From Siphonodentalium dalli (taxonomy: Eukaryota > Mollusca > Scaphopoda > Gadilida > Siphonodentaliidae), in NCBI GenBank assembly GCA_032622095.1, contig CP136063.1:26724987-26788986 (forward strand): a stretch of DNA of 64,000 nt, written 5' to 3'. Each line of letters starts with the position of its first letter. The first letter of the stretch is position 1. Position numbers and translations under genes: made by a program. Positions 39,190-50,135 of this stretch are shown here, piece after piece. Below the pieces are notes generated by a model. That model was not told the origin of the DNA. It made no database searches and saw only the letters and a list, made by a program, of their open reading frames with translations.

Positions 39190-39620
39190 CCGACCGTTTA
39201 CACTTTAAAGAATGAAAGAACGAAAAGTTGAATAACATCAACAAATTTGTGAATTTAAGAACAATTCAAACGTTAATGTTGTCCATGTCATAACCCGGAC
39301 ATATGTACTAAATTTCAGTCCTGTCCATTTATAAACAAAGAAGATAATGCGACATCAAGTCCGCTCACGCCTTTTATTTTGGAGCCGGTCGCATACACTT
39401 TATAGTGTGTTTCAGAACGAAAAAAATTGAATAAAATCAACAAATTTGTAAATTTAAAAACAATTCAAACGTTGTTGTATTCCATGTCCCAGCCCGGACA
39501 TATACACCAAATAATATTCATTCAGAAACAACGGACCAAACGCTATATAACACCCGTATACAACTTTTATTTCGAGCCGGCCTCGGCCTCGGATACATTT
39601 TATAGTGTGTACCGAATTGG
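39190..39620. repeat. Diverged tandem duplication, period about 200 bp
   Basis: ATCAACAAATTTGT occurs at about 39237 and 39436. Both copies share GAATTTAAGAACAATTCAAACGTT-like text, CCATGTC..A.CCCGGACATAT, and a GCCGGTCGCATACACTTTATAGTGTG-like tail. Confidence 0.7.
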
Positions 39621-40679
39621 CACACGTCGACTGGGGCGAGTTGGCCCTGGGGCGATTAGGCCGATTTCGACATCTTCTATAATTTACAGTAGGTACCCGA
39701 TTACGCGTAGTTTAATTTAGAAAGTTCAGCAATTAATATCGTAAATAGAGCGACTGTATTTTACAGAGAATGCCTCTGTTATTGATTATTAAGTTGCTAT
39801 ACATTAAAACGACAAATTCACATGCTCGTACAAGCGCAGTAGTCTATTTTCGTCATGTTAAAGGACATCCACAAATACCAAATAACGCTAACCTACTGCA
39901 AATGTTTTACACGAAAACTGTTAACATATTTGGGATGAAATCATCTGATGCGGTATTATTCCCCGAAATAAATAACAAAACTGTCGTTACTTCAAATGTA
40001 GCCGAAATGTAGTTTGGGCTAACATTTACACAAATGCTGCGTCTGTTTTTCCTTGGCACACACGTTGCACAATTAACCACCACTAGAGAACCGCCCAAAT
40101 TGGGCGAAATAATGACACTAGGTGCGAATGAAGAGTGTGAGACTGTGCGCATGTGACAGTGAGATAGTTGCCCCCTCTCGCGCTTGAAGTATCGTATGCT
40201 AATGTATGTCTGTGATATTCCGTGTATGTTTTGCTATTCAATAAAAAAAAAAAAAAAAATGGGTATGGGTTAATATATTCACTTCCGGTATAACTAGCAA
40301 CTTTCTCGATCGCCTATGGATGCAGGTATGATATGATGTTCCTTTCCATGGTCAGACAGCTAGGAGAGGTGCTGTCGGTGTCTTTTTTTATTTTGCGTAC
40401 CTGGCGGACTCGGCCACAAGGTGTGGGTTTATAAGTTATAACAATGCCGATTCCGCTAGAGATATCCACATATCATCAGATTCCAACAACAACAACAATT
40501 GTTTTATTAAATGCCGCTTCAGTTATCAGAATCGATTAATTGCCCAAACATAATGCTAACCACAGTCAAAGATATTATAAAATTGCCCAAAACGTGTTGT
40601 TTACTAACAGATTATGCAACGAAATTTGGCCGCATGTCAAATATTAACACGCAAAGCCACTTTTTTTTATATTTATTAA
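39621..40679. other. Intergenic DNA with a poly(A) tract
   Basis: No recognisable gene. At about 40239-40259 an AATAAA runs straight into about 17 A residues, which could be the 3' end of a retroposed transcript or SINE, but no upstream gene body is recognised. A CAA microsatellite lies near 40487-40498. Confidence 0.4.
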
Positions 40680-42480
40680 TCTTTAGCCGCAATTGGGCCC
40701 GAGACCATCGGCTTGACGAATACTTGCCAGGCGCGAAAAAATTACGTAATAATAATCTCGAGCTGACACAGTTTCAAAAATCGATATCTGATCACTCTGA
40801 GCTTTGGTGGGAGCGTTCCTCTACCCGATTTAAATATTTGTTACCCTAAAGACAAAGACATACTAATTTGGGAGCGTTAATTCGGATTATGCATCTTCAA
40901 TGACGAATTACGCCGTATATACTACATTTCAGAATTGTGAAAAGCGCTATTACAGTTAAATGTTTACAAACAATGGTTTTGACAAATTTAATCTGGTCAC
41001 TGGGGGATCATTGCTAATGCTAAAATAATGTGTTTTTATTTTCCATGTCACCCTTGGCAATAATGGTTTAACTGTGTAGAATATGATTGTTTTCAGCTGC
41101 ATCACGACGTTTGTTATGTAGCTTTAGTTAGCCGATCGTCGTCCGGTATTGGTTAACTGACAACAATGTCATCAGTTCCGGAATGGGGTTTGCTCGAGAC
41201 AATGACTCATTGATTTCACACTGTTCTTGCGGTCGTGCCTAGTGACAATAACAGGTTTGAATGCAGCATATCAAGATAATTACAACAAGTTGGCAATAAT
41301 GCGACTTTGGCGTCAAAACATGCGCATATGTCCACTGAACAAAATATTTAAAATCAATTTTGGGAATCTTTTATTAATTCAAAATGGCGTCCATTATTGT
41401 TCTGGCTACCTCATGGTGTCTTAAAAATGAGCATATGTGTACGGAAATGTTGCAGTTATACGTCAGAGTGAATGTAACATGAGAAGTGTAAATAAACGGG
41501 TGGATGTAAACCAAAGAGCGGCAACCCAGATCTAGAAATGATTGCCAAAATGCTCGAAATTTAATTAAGTTTACAATGGCAGAAAAAGCATGAATATTTA
41601 ACCGAGTTGGTTAATAATAACGATCTATAGAAACTTAATAAACTCTTACCTAAACACATAGAAACGTCATTCTAACTCATCCGTGTGACGAATTTGCTTA
41701 CATCGGCTGCACAAAATGAAACAAATGCGTTTTAACGTATGATTTCGGCTATAAATACATCTGCGATTTGGTCGAGCATTGTAATTTAATGCATGAAATT
41801 CACAAATGCATTCGTTTCATCCAGCATAACCAGGATACGCACAACCTTGTTGAAAACTTCGCTTGTTGTTCAAATATGTCCTATCAGTATGTGTCAGTTG
41901 AAGATGGACAATTCTAAAATCAAGTGGTTATTATTACCTCTTTATTTTAGAGTTATCCATCATAATCCGTAATTTGTCCGTTTGACCACGTGTTTTCTGG
42001 CCCACATCTCGCGAAATTAACAAACTTCAAAATTCGATATCTGATCAGTCTGAGCTGTGATGGGTGGGTTCCTCGACTCGCATCAAATATTCGATCCCCC
42101 GAAGCCAAAGAAATAGTAATTTAGGAGCTTCTGATCGCATTGAGTAACTTTAAGTGTATATACAACATCAGATACCGGTATAACATTACGACTTTGTTAT
42201 CTAAAACGAAATCGAGAAATCAACCCCACATCAGGCGACGTAATTTTATTCAGTAATGGGTAATGGTAGTTCAACCGCAGACTCTCAACTGTTTACAATC
42301 AACATCGATTTCCGTCTGTATATGAAAGTATATGGGCGAATTGTGACGGGAATAGCCGACACCAATGGAATCTCTTCCAGAGTTGGGTTCGCGCGTTCAA
42401 ACTTGTGATCTCACCTAATGACGATCATATGGTTTGAATGCAGCATATCGACATAATAGTAAACGTTAAGATGAGTATCT
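40680..42480. repeat. Old direct duplication, copies about 1.2 kb apart
   Basis: Copy 1 (about 40680-41300) and copy 2 (about 41960-42480) share GATATCTGATCA.TCTGAGCT near 40782 and 42037, then GGG.G.GTTCCTC.AC, GC.AAAGA.ATA.TAATTT.GGAGC, and TGGTTTGAATGCAGCATATC-like text near 41250 and 42430. They are moderately to strongly diverged. No shared reading frame was seen. Confidence 0.6.
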
Positions 42481-43134
42481 ATTACGAAGCGTGTGCACAT
42501 ATAATACAAACATTCCAGGCATACTCAACCCCACGTCGGGCGGTCATAATTATATACAACACCGAGGCATCATAATCGTAGACAAATATGTGGTTCGTTC
42601 ACCGATATGATTGGTTGTCCATGACATGGATTATTCGCTTACGTGTGCCTGAACTCTACTCACAGAGATAATGTGGTTCCGGAAACAAAACTGGTTGACA
42701 AGTTTTGTCACAGTAGAGGAAACGAACGAAGAACCAAAAACAAAGAACCAAATGAAGAACAAATCATAGATATTTTCGTTCTTCACGAAAAACCAAAATG
42801 AAGGACAAAATAAAGAACCAAAACATGTTTTGGCTCTTCGAAGAACCATATTAGATATCTAATCAAGTAAACAACAGACATTCCTGTTCCACGTGGAACC
42901 AAACTTATTTCTAATTTTTGTCCTGACGGGAGAACGAATTTGACTGCTTTAGTTCTCTATCTGGTTATCCGGAATCCCGGATAGAAACAGAACATGGAAC
43001 CAAATAGTGCATTCGTAGTCCAGGAGATATAGGTCGACCTCTGCACCCCCCCCCAGGACTCAACTTCACCCCACTAATTTTCTTTCTTAATGTCTCCTCT
43101 AATTTTTTTCGGTTGTTAACAAGAAAAAGAAGTG
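42481..43134. other. Intergenic DNA with GAACCAAA-type simple repeats
   Basis: At about 42715-42850 the words GAACCAAA, GAAGAAC and AAAACCAAAATGAAG recur irregularly and include an imperfect inverted repeat around TTCGTTCTTCACGAA. A C9-10 run lies near 43045. No gene. Confidence 0.45.
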
Positions 43135-43930
43135 GCCGCAGAGACTCCAGACAAGATGGCGTCCATCATGGCGGCCATTGTTTTTCTATGCACCAGGTCT
43201 GTTTGATCGCCGTTATAGTAAAGATGATATCACATGCGGTCTTGTTTTCCGCTCGATTCGTTATGCTAATATACAACCCTTACAAATTAGCCAAAAATCC
43301 GACACCAGAATCCAATATGGCGGCCAAGAGGCCGCCGAAATGTGAAAATATGCTATTTTTCTGACCATTTACCACATTTCGTTTGTCTCTGTGGGAAAAT
43401 ATTGGCATCTTGGCGTGACGTTATACATTTATCTTATACAAGAGTCATTGGCGAACACATGGGGACCATAATATACATTCATTGTGGGATATTTTTTATC
43501 CGATATCACGTTTTCCCAAATGCCGGTATAATAGGTCAAAGCCGAATCGACACTAATAACGCGATGTAATGTTTCGAATCAATGAATGTTATTGCTATCA
43601 TAACAACACCCATGCATATATATGTGCAGGAGATACTCGCGCTAGGATTCCTCTTATACCTGAGTTGAGGAATATTCACTCAAATCCAAGATGGCGGCCA
43701 AAATGGCCACCAGAAATAAAAAATCGCCGAAAATCACTGATTTTAACATCAGTGAGCATTATTGTCATGACAAATCCACACCTGCTTACTATTGTGAGTT
43801 GGGAACACTTAGGCGAAGAACTTTCCTTGTACCATATCCAAATAAAAGTCCCAAATCCAAAATGGCGGACAGATTTTGAAAAATCACCGAAATTCCCCTC
43901 ATATTCACACCATTGGGCATTATTGTCGAG
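43135..43930. repeat. Repeats of about 170 bp carrying a YY1-like motif
   Basis: AAGATGGCG or AATGGCGG words occur near 43154 (with ATGGCGGCCATT at 43169), 43316, 43688 and 43858. The last two are about 170 bp apart and followed by matching text (AAAATCGCCGAAAATCA versus AAAATCACCGAAATTCC, then GCATTATTGTC). The core matches the known metazoan YY1/pleiohomeotic site CAAGATGGCGGC, but its presence in a repeat is no evidence of use. The 175-codon plus-strand open frame at 43569-44096 crosses these units and looks incidental. Confidence 0.55.
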
Positions 43931-44740
43931 ACCACGAAAGACAAGCCATGATTGTTCATATTCGTTGGTTTCAGACAACGATGACTTGAGTTCCAGATTG
44001 GGACTCGCTCGGGGAAATAATCCTATGAATTTAATGCGTCCTAACCTGCTAACACGGCTAATGATCTTGGAACAGATTCGTAGTAAAATGCTGTAATTGT
44101 CTCGAACATTTGGCACCATACGACCCGGTTTGTAGAATTAGCAATAGGTCTACGCAAAATAACCCACGCATGGTTGTTCCGGAAAGTTTGTTCGTAATAA
44201 TGGTCCATTTATTTCAAACTGTCCCCCCCACGGTCGCGCTACTGATCTCATATAAATTTTCCTTCGCGACTCGGTTGAACATAAACTTCAAGCCCGTGTC
44301 ACCGTCAATCCACCACAATAAGTTTATTCTTTACGAGTTTTCAGCAAACAGCCTTCTTCGGGTACAAATGAGCATACACAAAAGTAATAGTAAGTAAGCG
44401 CACACACGTCTGTATCTTCGAGTGGTATAATAACAGTAGACTGGTATTGGTATTATTACTGGTACTATACATACTTATCATTCATTCTATGATTATTGTA
44501 ATAATGAATCACGGCACATGTGGTTGCTCCACTACGTGTCACGTTCAATCATATTTTTATTTCTCTTTACTTTAAACATGTTTTATTTGTAAATCGATAT
44601 AATACAAAAGGGATTGGGGACAAGATACAAAAAAACTTATTTAGCCCCTCTCCCTGTTTACAATAATTTTATTCAAACAAAATGGCTAAGAAAAGAGTCA
44701 AAATCATATAGGTTAAACATATTTACATTTACAATAAGTG
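43931..44740. other. Intergenic DNA, no gene recognised
   Basis: Only short open frames without recognisable domains. Nothing further supported. Confidence 0.35.
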
Positions 44741-44776
44741 GGTTTGGGGTTTGGGGTTTGGGGTTTGGGGTGGGAG
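44741..44776 (+). repeat. G-rich heptamer repeat, potential G-quadruplex
   Basis: About four and a half copies of GGGGTTT (written GGGTTTGGGGTTTGGGG onward), followed by GTGGGAGG. The plus strand has at least five G-runs of three or more within 45 bp, which satisfies the simple four-run G-quadruplex rule. It lies about 170-380 bp past the coding end of the LINE on the minus strand, so it could belong to its 3' tail; no boundary was found to prove this. Confidence 0.8.
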
Positions 44777-45978
44777 GTGCCAACACCGATTTCGCGACTA
44801 ATTTGCTTTTTGTGGCTATTCTGAAATGCGTTTGATCTATCCGACTTCGAATCGTTTTGTCGCTGTTATATATACCGATGGACTATTTTGAAAAGAATTT
44901 AGTTTCTTCTATTTGAGGTATCGGGAATTCCGAAAAGCAAATCGTTGATATGTGTAATTTTCAGTCCTTCTTGGTATAGTTTTTGACACATTTCCATTCT
45001 TTAGGTGTGAAATATGGTACACGCCCTGGGGTAGTGGTAAGTATCTTCGCATGGATTTCCACAATGGCATTGGGGGCTGTCAGAGATGTAATTTTAAAAC
45101 ATATCAGAACGTAGGTTACTGCATCTGTTCCGCAACTTGGCATGGGTAACGTAAAGCGGTAGGATCTATTAGTTCGAGATAAAATTGGAAGTCTGCGATA
45201 GTTTCGGCATCTGTTATTTCTGTGGGTATGTCACTCCATGATTTTAAAGTAGCGGGGAAGAATGATCTTTTTATAGTGTTCAGTGTTACAGAAGTATGAA
45301 TAGAATTTTCCCTTTTTTCTAAAGTTATATCCAGAGACTTCTGATGATCTAGGTGCTATAAGATTCTGCGGGCATTCGGTATTCGGGGGCATCAGCATTT
45401 ACTATTTTGTACACTGCTTGGATATTGTGGATCTCTCTTATCTTGATTAGTGTTGGCCAGCCAACTTCATTTAGGAGGTTTATATTGGAAACCGATCGTG
45501 TGAGGCCACTAACTGTTCGGGTGGCATCGCAATGTAATCGGTCGAGCTTCTCGGTGAGGTATTTGGGGGCGCAACCCCAGACTACATCGGAGTAATCAAA
45601 TAGTGGTAGGATAAAAGATTTATAAATGCTTTCAAGCTATCTTCGGTCAAGCTGACACTTAAATCTTCGGAGCTGTGCTAAGCGTGAGGCTATTCTGTTT
45701 TTTATTCCATTTAGGTGATTATTCCAATTTAAGTTGGCTTGGAGTTCCAGACCGAGGTGTACAGGTGTTTCAACAAATGAGACTGGATCCTGTTTAAAGG
45801 TTAAGTCGGGAGCTGCCCCAGAAGTTCCCGTTAGCACATGGGACATACATGTACTTATTGTTTTGAAAGGATTGAAGTTTACTAACCAATTTTTAATCCA
45901 TTGTGCTATGCTTTGGATGTCACTATTCATGACACGGCCTAATTCATTTAGGTCCTAGTGACTATTTGTAAGACATGT

Positions 45979-45990
45979 GTCGTAGGCGTA
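45979..45990 (-). other. Altered reverse transcriptase motif C (YAYD)
   Basis: The four codons TAC GCC TAC GAC read YAYD where active reverse transcriptases have Y/F-A-D-D. One GAC to TAC change removes the first catalytic aspartate. GVPQG upstream and the motif A aspartate (YCDISKAF) are still readable. Confidence 0.85.
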
Positions 45991-47952
45991 CATTCTCGTA
46001 AAAGACAGTATATTGTCTGGTAAGTCGTTGATATAGACAAGGAAGAGAAAATGTCGTAAAAAATAGCCCTGTGGTACACCAGCTGGGATGATTTAATATT
46101 CAGAAAAGGTGTTATTTACTAAAACTCATTGTTGTCGTTTACGAAGGTAGTCCTCTATCCATCTCAATGTTCTCCCTCGAACTCCATAATTATATAGCTT
46201 ATGTAACAGTCCCCTGTGCCAAACTCTCTCGAAGGCTTTAGAAATATCACAGTAAACAGATCAGGTATATAGTCCTTTATCGAGAGATTGCCACAGGTGA
46301 TTGTAAAGGTCTATGAGTTGGTGAGATGTGTTGTGACCAGTTATGAAACCCGATTGGTTGGAATAAAGTAATTTATTGTCGTCAAAGAACGGACTTATTT
46401 GTTTTAGTACAATTGTTTTCAAACACTTTCCCAAGACAAGGAAAAGGGGAGATAGGTCGATAGTTTTTTGTGTCGGCTGGGTCATCTTTTTTGAAAATCG
46501 GGACTACGTTAGCCTTTTTCCAGGTAGATGGAAATTTTGCGTTGTTGAAGGATTTATTGAAAATTATTGAAAGTGGATATACGATTGAGTCAACAGTTGA
46601 ATTTAACATTTTCGCATTTATTCCGTCGTGACCATGAGCGATTTTAATGTCGAAATTATATCTAAATTCTAATTCCGTTAGCTCTTTTTCACAACGCAAT
46701 TTGAACGATGGTACTTTGTGGGATGAATCGTTAATCGAGGAATTTGAAATGAAACTTTTATTGAGAAGGTTGGCCTTGTCCAGATCGTCTGTTACGTAGA
46801 GTTTTCCATTAACATCAATAGTGTTGCTTGTGCTGGGGAAGGAAATTGGAGTAGATAGGGGCGGAATATAATTTGTTTTCTTTTTACCAATTAAGAAATT
46901 TATTAATTGCCAAAAGTCGCGGGGGGGGGGGGGGGGATAATGAGTCTTTAACCCGGTTTTCCAGTTTCTCTTCAAATTTAGCTTTTGCGAACTTTTTCAT
47001 GTTATTAATTTTGTTTCTGGTATTCTTATACTGTTGGCACGTATCAGGGCGATTGTTTTTAGCGCTTTGTTTCGTAATTTTTCTCTTTTGCGGATTTCTT
47101 TTCTAATGTAGGAATTAAACCAAATTTTGTCATTTGGGCGTATTGCCACTTTTGACTGTGGGATTGTTTGACTCATGATGGAGAGAAATGTATTTTGAAA
47201 ATTGTTAACTGTAGTATCTATGTCGGACGCAGATAAGAGATCACCCCAGTTTGTGTTATTAAGCAGGCTATTTGGTCTTTCAAAATTTGCTCTGGTATAA
47301 TTCCAAACCGTTCTCTGGAAAGAGGTGGTGTGGGAGTAATCGTATTCTAATGTTACATATACACCACGGTGGTCTGAGACTCCTGGATTAATGACGTCGG
47401 TGTGAAGAACGCGAAATGTATTGCTAATTACAATTGAATCAAGAAGTGTGCTCGATGTATTTTTGATTCTAGTAGGGGCTGTTACCACATTTTTAATACT
47501 ATACCAGTCTATAATTTCTGTCAGTTTAGAGGAACTATCAAAAAGGTTAGAATTAAAGTCACCTGTAATGATAATATTTTCGGATATTTTAGAGCGTCTG
47601 CTATTGAGGTATCAAGGTACTCCCAATAGTTTAAATTACAATATTGTTCTGATCTATAGGACATTCCGAAGAGAATGTGAGTTTTCTTTGGTCAAACCAT
47701 AATACCGAGGAGTCGAATTCTAAATCGTGTCTGCGTCTGTGGACGATATGATTTGCGAACATAACAAATATTCCCCCTCCTTTGGAATCACGGTCATTGC
47801 GGATAGCGGGGGTAGTAACCAGGAATAATTAATTTATCGGAGGGAAATGAGGGTTCAAGATGTGTCTCACTAAAACACAGGATATCATACTCGTTAATGA
47901 TATCGACTATTTTTTCGAGCTTATTGCGAATACTTCGGTCATTACATATTTA

Positions 47953-47979
47953 CAAGCCTGGGTTCTTTTCGATGTCGCC
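47953..47979 (-). other. Degenerate 2A-like peptide at the start of LINE ORF2
   Basis: Nine codons read GDIEKNPGL, preceded by a hydrophobic leucine-rich stretch and followed at once by TAA and then, in the same frame, the endonuclease. The ribosome-skipping 2A consensus is D-V/I-E-x-N-P-G-P; here only the last Pro is replaced (Leu). APE-type LINEs of several invertebrates are known to carry 2A-like peptides at this place. This copy is unlikely to skip, since the final Pro is part of the mechanism, but the ancestor probably did. Confidence 0.8.
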
Positions 47980-49188
47980 GGGTAACAGTAGGTTTAGGAA
48001 GATCAGAATCAAACATATATTCAGATTGAGTATTCGGAAGTTGAATTTTAAGATTCCGACATTTTTTGCCGCCTGAGGTTTGTGAGTTTTCTTCATCAAG
48101 TCGAAGACTCCAATCGCCGCTCTATACTGCTGTGTCGAACAAGTCATAACAGTGTTTTAGTCTGTGATTTGATATGAGCATAGGGGTGCGATTGAGTCCT
48201 GGGGCCTGTTTCATGAAGCAATGTCATAAGATTATCTTAAGATGGACTTAATCTAAGATCTAAGGTGGATCTTATGATGTAACTTTTCCGTTTCAAGAAC
48301 GCGTTTCACAAAACAAGATTAAGTCCTACTTAAGTAGTAATTTAAGTTCGCGCGCTTTTAGACTGGCTCTCGACAATTGATTACAGCTATGCACAGAAAA
48401 TGTTGGTTCTGTGTATGTTATATGCCTAGGTACAGTGTCTGGTGACAGATACTAGGGCGTATCTAAGAATAATTAGGATATTTTAATGCAAGGGCGATAA
48501 TCAGTATAATGACTGGTGCATACTTAACTGCACGAGCGCGCTTTTTAACTGTGTTTTCGCGTCAGACCCCATCCACCCATAGCTGCATGCTTCCAATGCC
48601 TATTTTATACAAACGTAACGAGCTCAAGTATATGTTTTCAGTTATTACAGGGACTTATACATCGTAACTCAGAATGTGAACCTTCACCCATATAACATGC
48701 CATTAAGGCGACGCGAGACATATGTTCGCTCCTTTCAATGCTGATATTAGGTTCTAATACATTATACGTCATTGAAGCATCTATAATACCAGGAAACCGA
48801 ATATGTCGCCACGACGGCATACACATACAATACACCACAATGGAAGCACTGAGCTAAACGCTCTTTATTGATTGCCAACATTCATGGAATACTAACACAA
48901 AACGCTCTTTATTTATATTGCTATAATGTGAATAGGACTTCATATCGTGCTCCAAATAGACTTATTTTCAATATGAGACATATTTGTAGAAGCCATATAT
49001 AAATGATGTTAATGCCATTTTCTCTGGTTCTGTTGACAAATGTGCTAAACGCCTGTTATAATTAACAAACTGCGTATGAACTTCGAAAGTACGTTACGTT
49101 GAACGACATTCTGCATATATGTTTTAATAAAAACCAAATCAACGACTTCTAATAAAGAGCGTTTATAATTAACAACACGTGAACAGAC

Positions 49189-49300
49189 GGCCGGTTCACA
49201 GGCCCCTGGGGGAAATTACTAAAATACCAATATAGACTATACCACTGGTATAGTCTATATTGGTATTTTAGTAATTCCCCCATGGGTCTGTGGGCCGGTT
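49189..49300. repeat. Internal near-perfect palindrome, arms about 55 bp
   Basis: Left arm ends ...TATAGACTATACCA at 49244 and the right arm starts TGGTATAGTCTATA at 49246 around a single C. The inner 36 bp of each arm match almost perfectly; the outer part (GGTTCACAGGCCCCTGGG versus CCATGGGTCTGTGGGCC) is imperfect. It is nested in the 1.93-kb transposon. Confidence 0.88.
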
Positions 49301-49369
49301 CATAGTGATATTATATGTTCTTTCGCGGATCCCGGTGTGCCCGCGCGGTCCATATACTATATACATGCT

Positions 49370-49560
49370 ATATATCTTTTTATTTCATAGTTAATAGATT
49401 ATGATAATATACATAATAATAATAATAGCATAACACATATTATGTATTATTATCTTGCCGATATATATACGGGGTACATATAAAATACATTTTACAATCA
49501 AATTATAACATAATAATATATAAAGGCAAGTAAATAATAATAATAATAATAGCTGACATA
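49370..49560. repeat. AT-rich microsatellites (ATA/AAT)
   Basis: Runs of AAT/ATA triplets near 49400-49430 and 49532-49550 with scattered TATATA. The minus-strand open frame 49391-49690 is low-complexity and not considered a gene. Confidence 0.7.
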
Positions 49561-50135
49561 AGCATTTATAAACAAAAACTGAGTATAAATAATTCACTAT
49601 TATCCTCGATGTGATAATGTTCGGACTAATTGTCTCAACTTGATTATTGTGTACAGTGCGATTGGGTGATGAATCGCAAATGATGTTCAACTCTATGTAA
49701 ATATATTCTTTTTGTTACAGCAATTAGAAATGTATATATAGTCCGGTCTTGGCGGTTTACAATTAGTAGCGGACACCCCGCCAATCTTGCAACCACTGGC
49801 CACGTCACTGCTATAGCTTACCAGTTGGTTATTAATTACTACCATTTCTGAAACACCCCTCCGTGCTAGCAAGGTGTTATTCAGTTAAATGTGTTTATAA
49901 TAATATATACATGAACTAGATCCCATCCACATTTCGGACCAACTGCGGATCACAACGTAGGTCTTAACTTTAAGATTATTTTATGACACCTCGCACCAGT
50001 CTTAAAGTTAAGACCAAAGTTAAGACCATCTTAGGTTAAGACTTTGTTCGTGAAACCCACTTATGACTGAAGTTTGAACTTATGACCATCTTAAGTCCCA
50101 ACTATGTCATAAGTTGCCTTCATGAAACAGGGCCC

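Larger units (their letters stand above)
45125..48147 (-). pseudogene. Non-LTR retrotransposon ORF2: endonuclease plus reverse transcriptase (LINE C), broken
   Basis: Order on the minus strand: a leader with hydrophobic stretch ending in a 2A-like motif (47953-47979); an APE-type endonuclease beginning RSIRNKLEK and including FSETHL, GGGIFVMF and SDHRGVYV; a linker; a reverse transcriptase (FKKDDPADTKNYRPIS, NQSGFITGHNTSHQ, motif A YCDISKAF, GVPQG); and the post-RT region (HLGLELQANLNWNNH, then WSDIP to the stop near 45125). Length is close to a complete ORF2 of a CR1/jockey-like element. Seen damage: a TAA straight after the 2A-like motif, frameshifts near 47.8, 46.97 and 46.26 kb, a stop near 45.95 kb, and motif C altered to YAYD. 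A poly-G run at 46920-46936 interrupts the linker. Non-functional by inspection; clade assignment beyond APE-type is inference. Confidence 0.93.
48202..50135. mobile_element. Non-autonomous DNA transposon with long terminal inverted repeats, 1.93 kb
   Basis: The left end GGGCCTGTTTCATGAAG.CAA...CATAAGAT..TCTTAAGATGG is mirrored at the right end, whose reverse complement begins GGGCCCTGTTTCATGAAGGCAAC and continues with CTTAAGATGGTCATAAG. Inverted homology extends, with decay, for about 150-190 bp on each side, with repeated CTTAAGAT and GTTTCACGAA words. The interior has AT-rich microsatellites, a near-perfect palindrome (49189-49300) and repeated AACGCTCTTTAT words; no transposase was recognised. 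CTG or TGG flanks could be a 3-bp target duplication, as in PIF/Harbinger, but end placement is ambiguous. It abuts the 5' side of LINE C. Confidence 0.75.

Noticed and set aside
43569-44096. 175-codon plus-strand open frame
   Set aside because: It spans tandem repeat units with the YY1-like word, shows no domain, and overlaps an open frame on the other strand of the same region.
44741-44776. Interstitial telomere
   Set aside because: The unit is a heptamer, GGGGTTT, not the animal hexamer TTAGGG, and only about four units are present.
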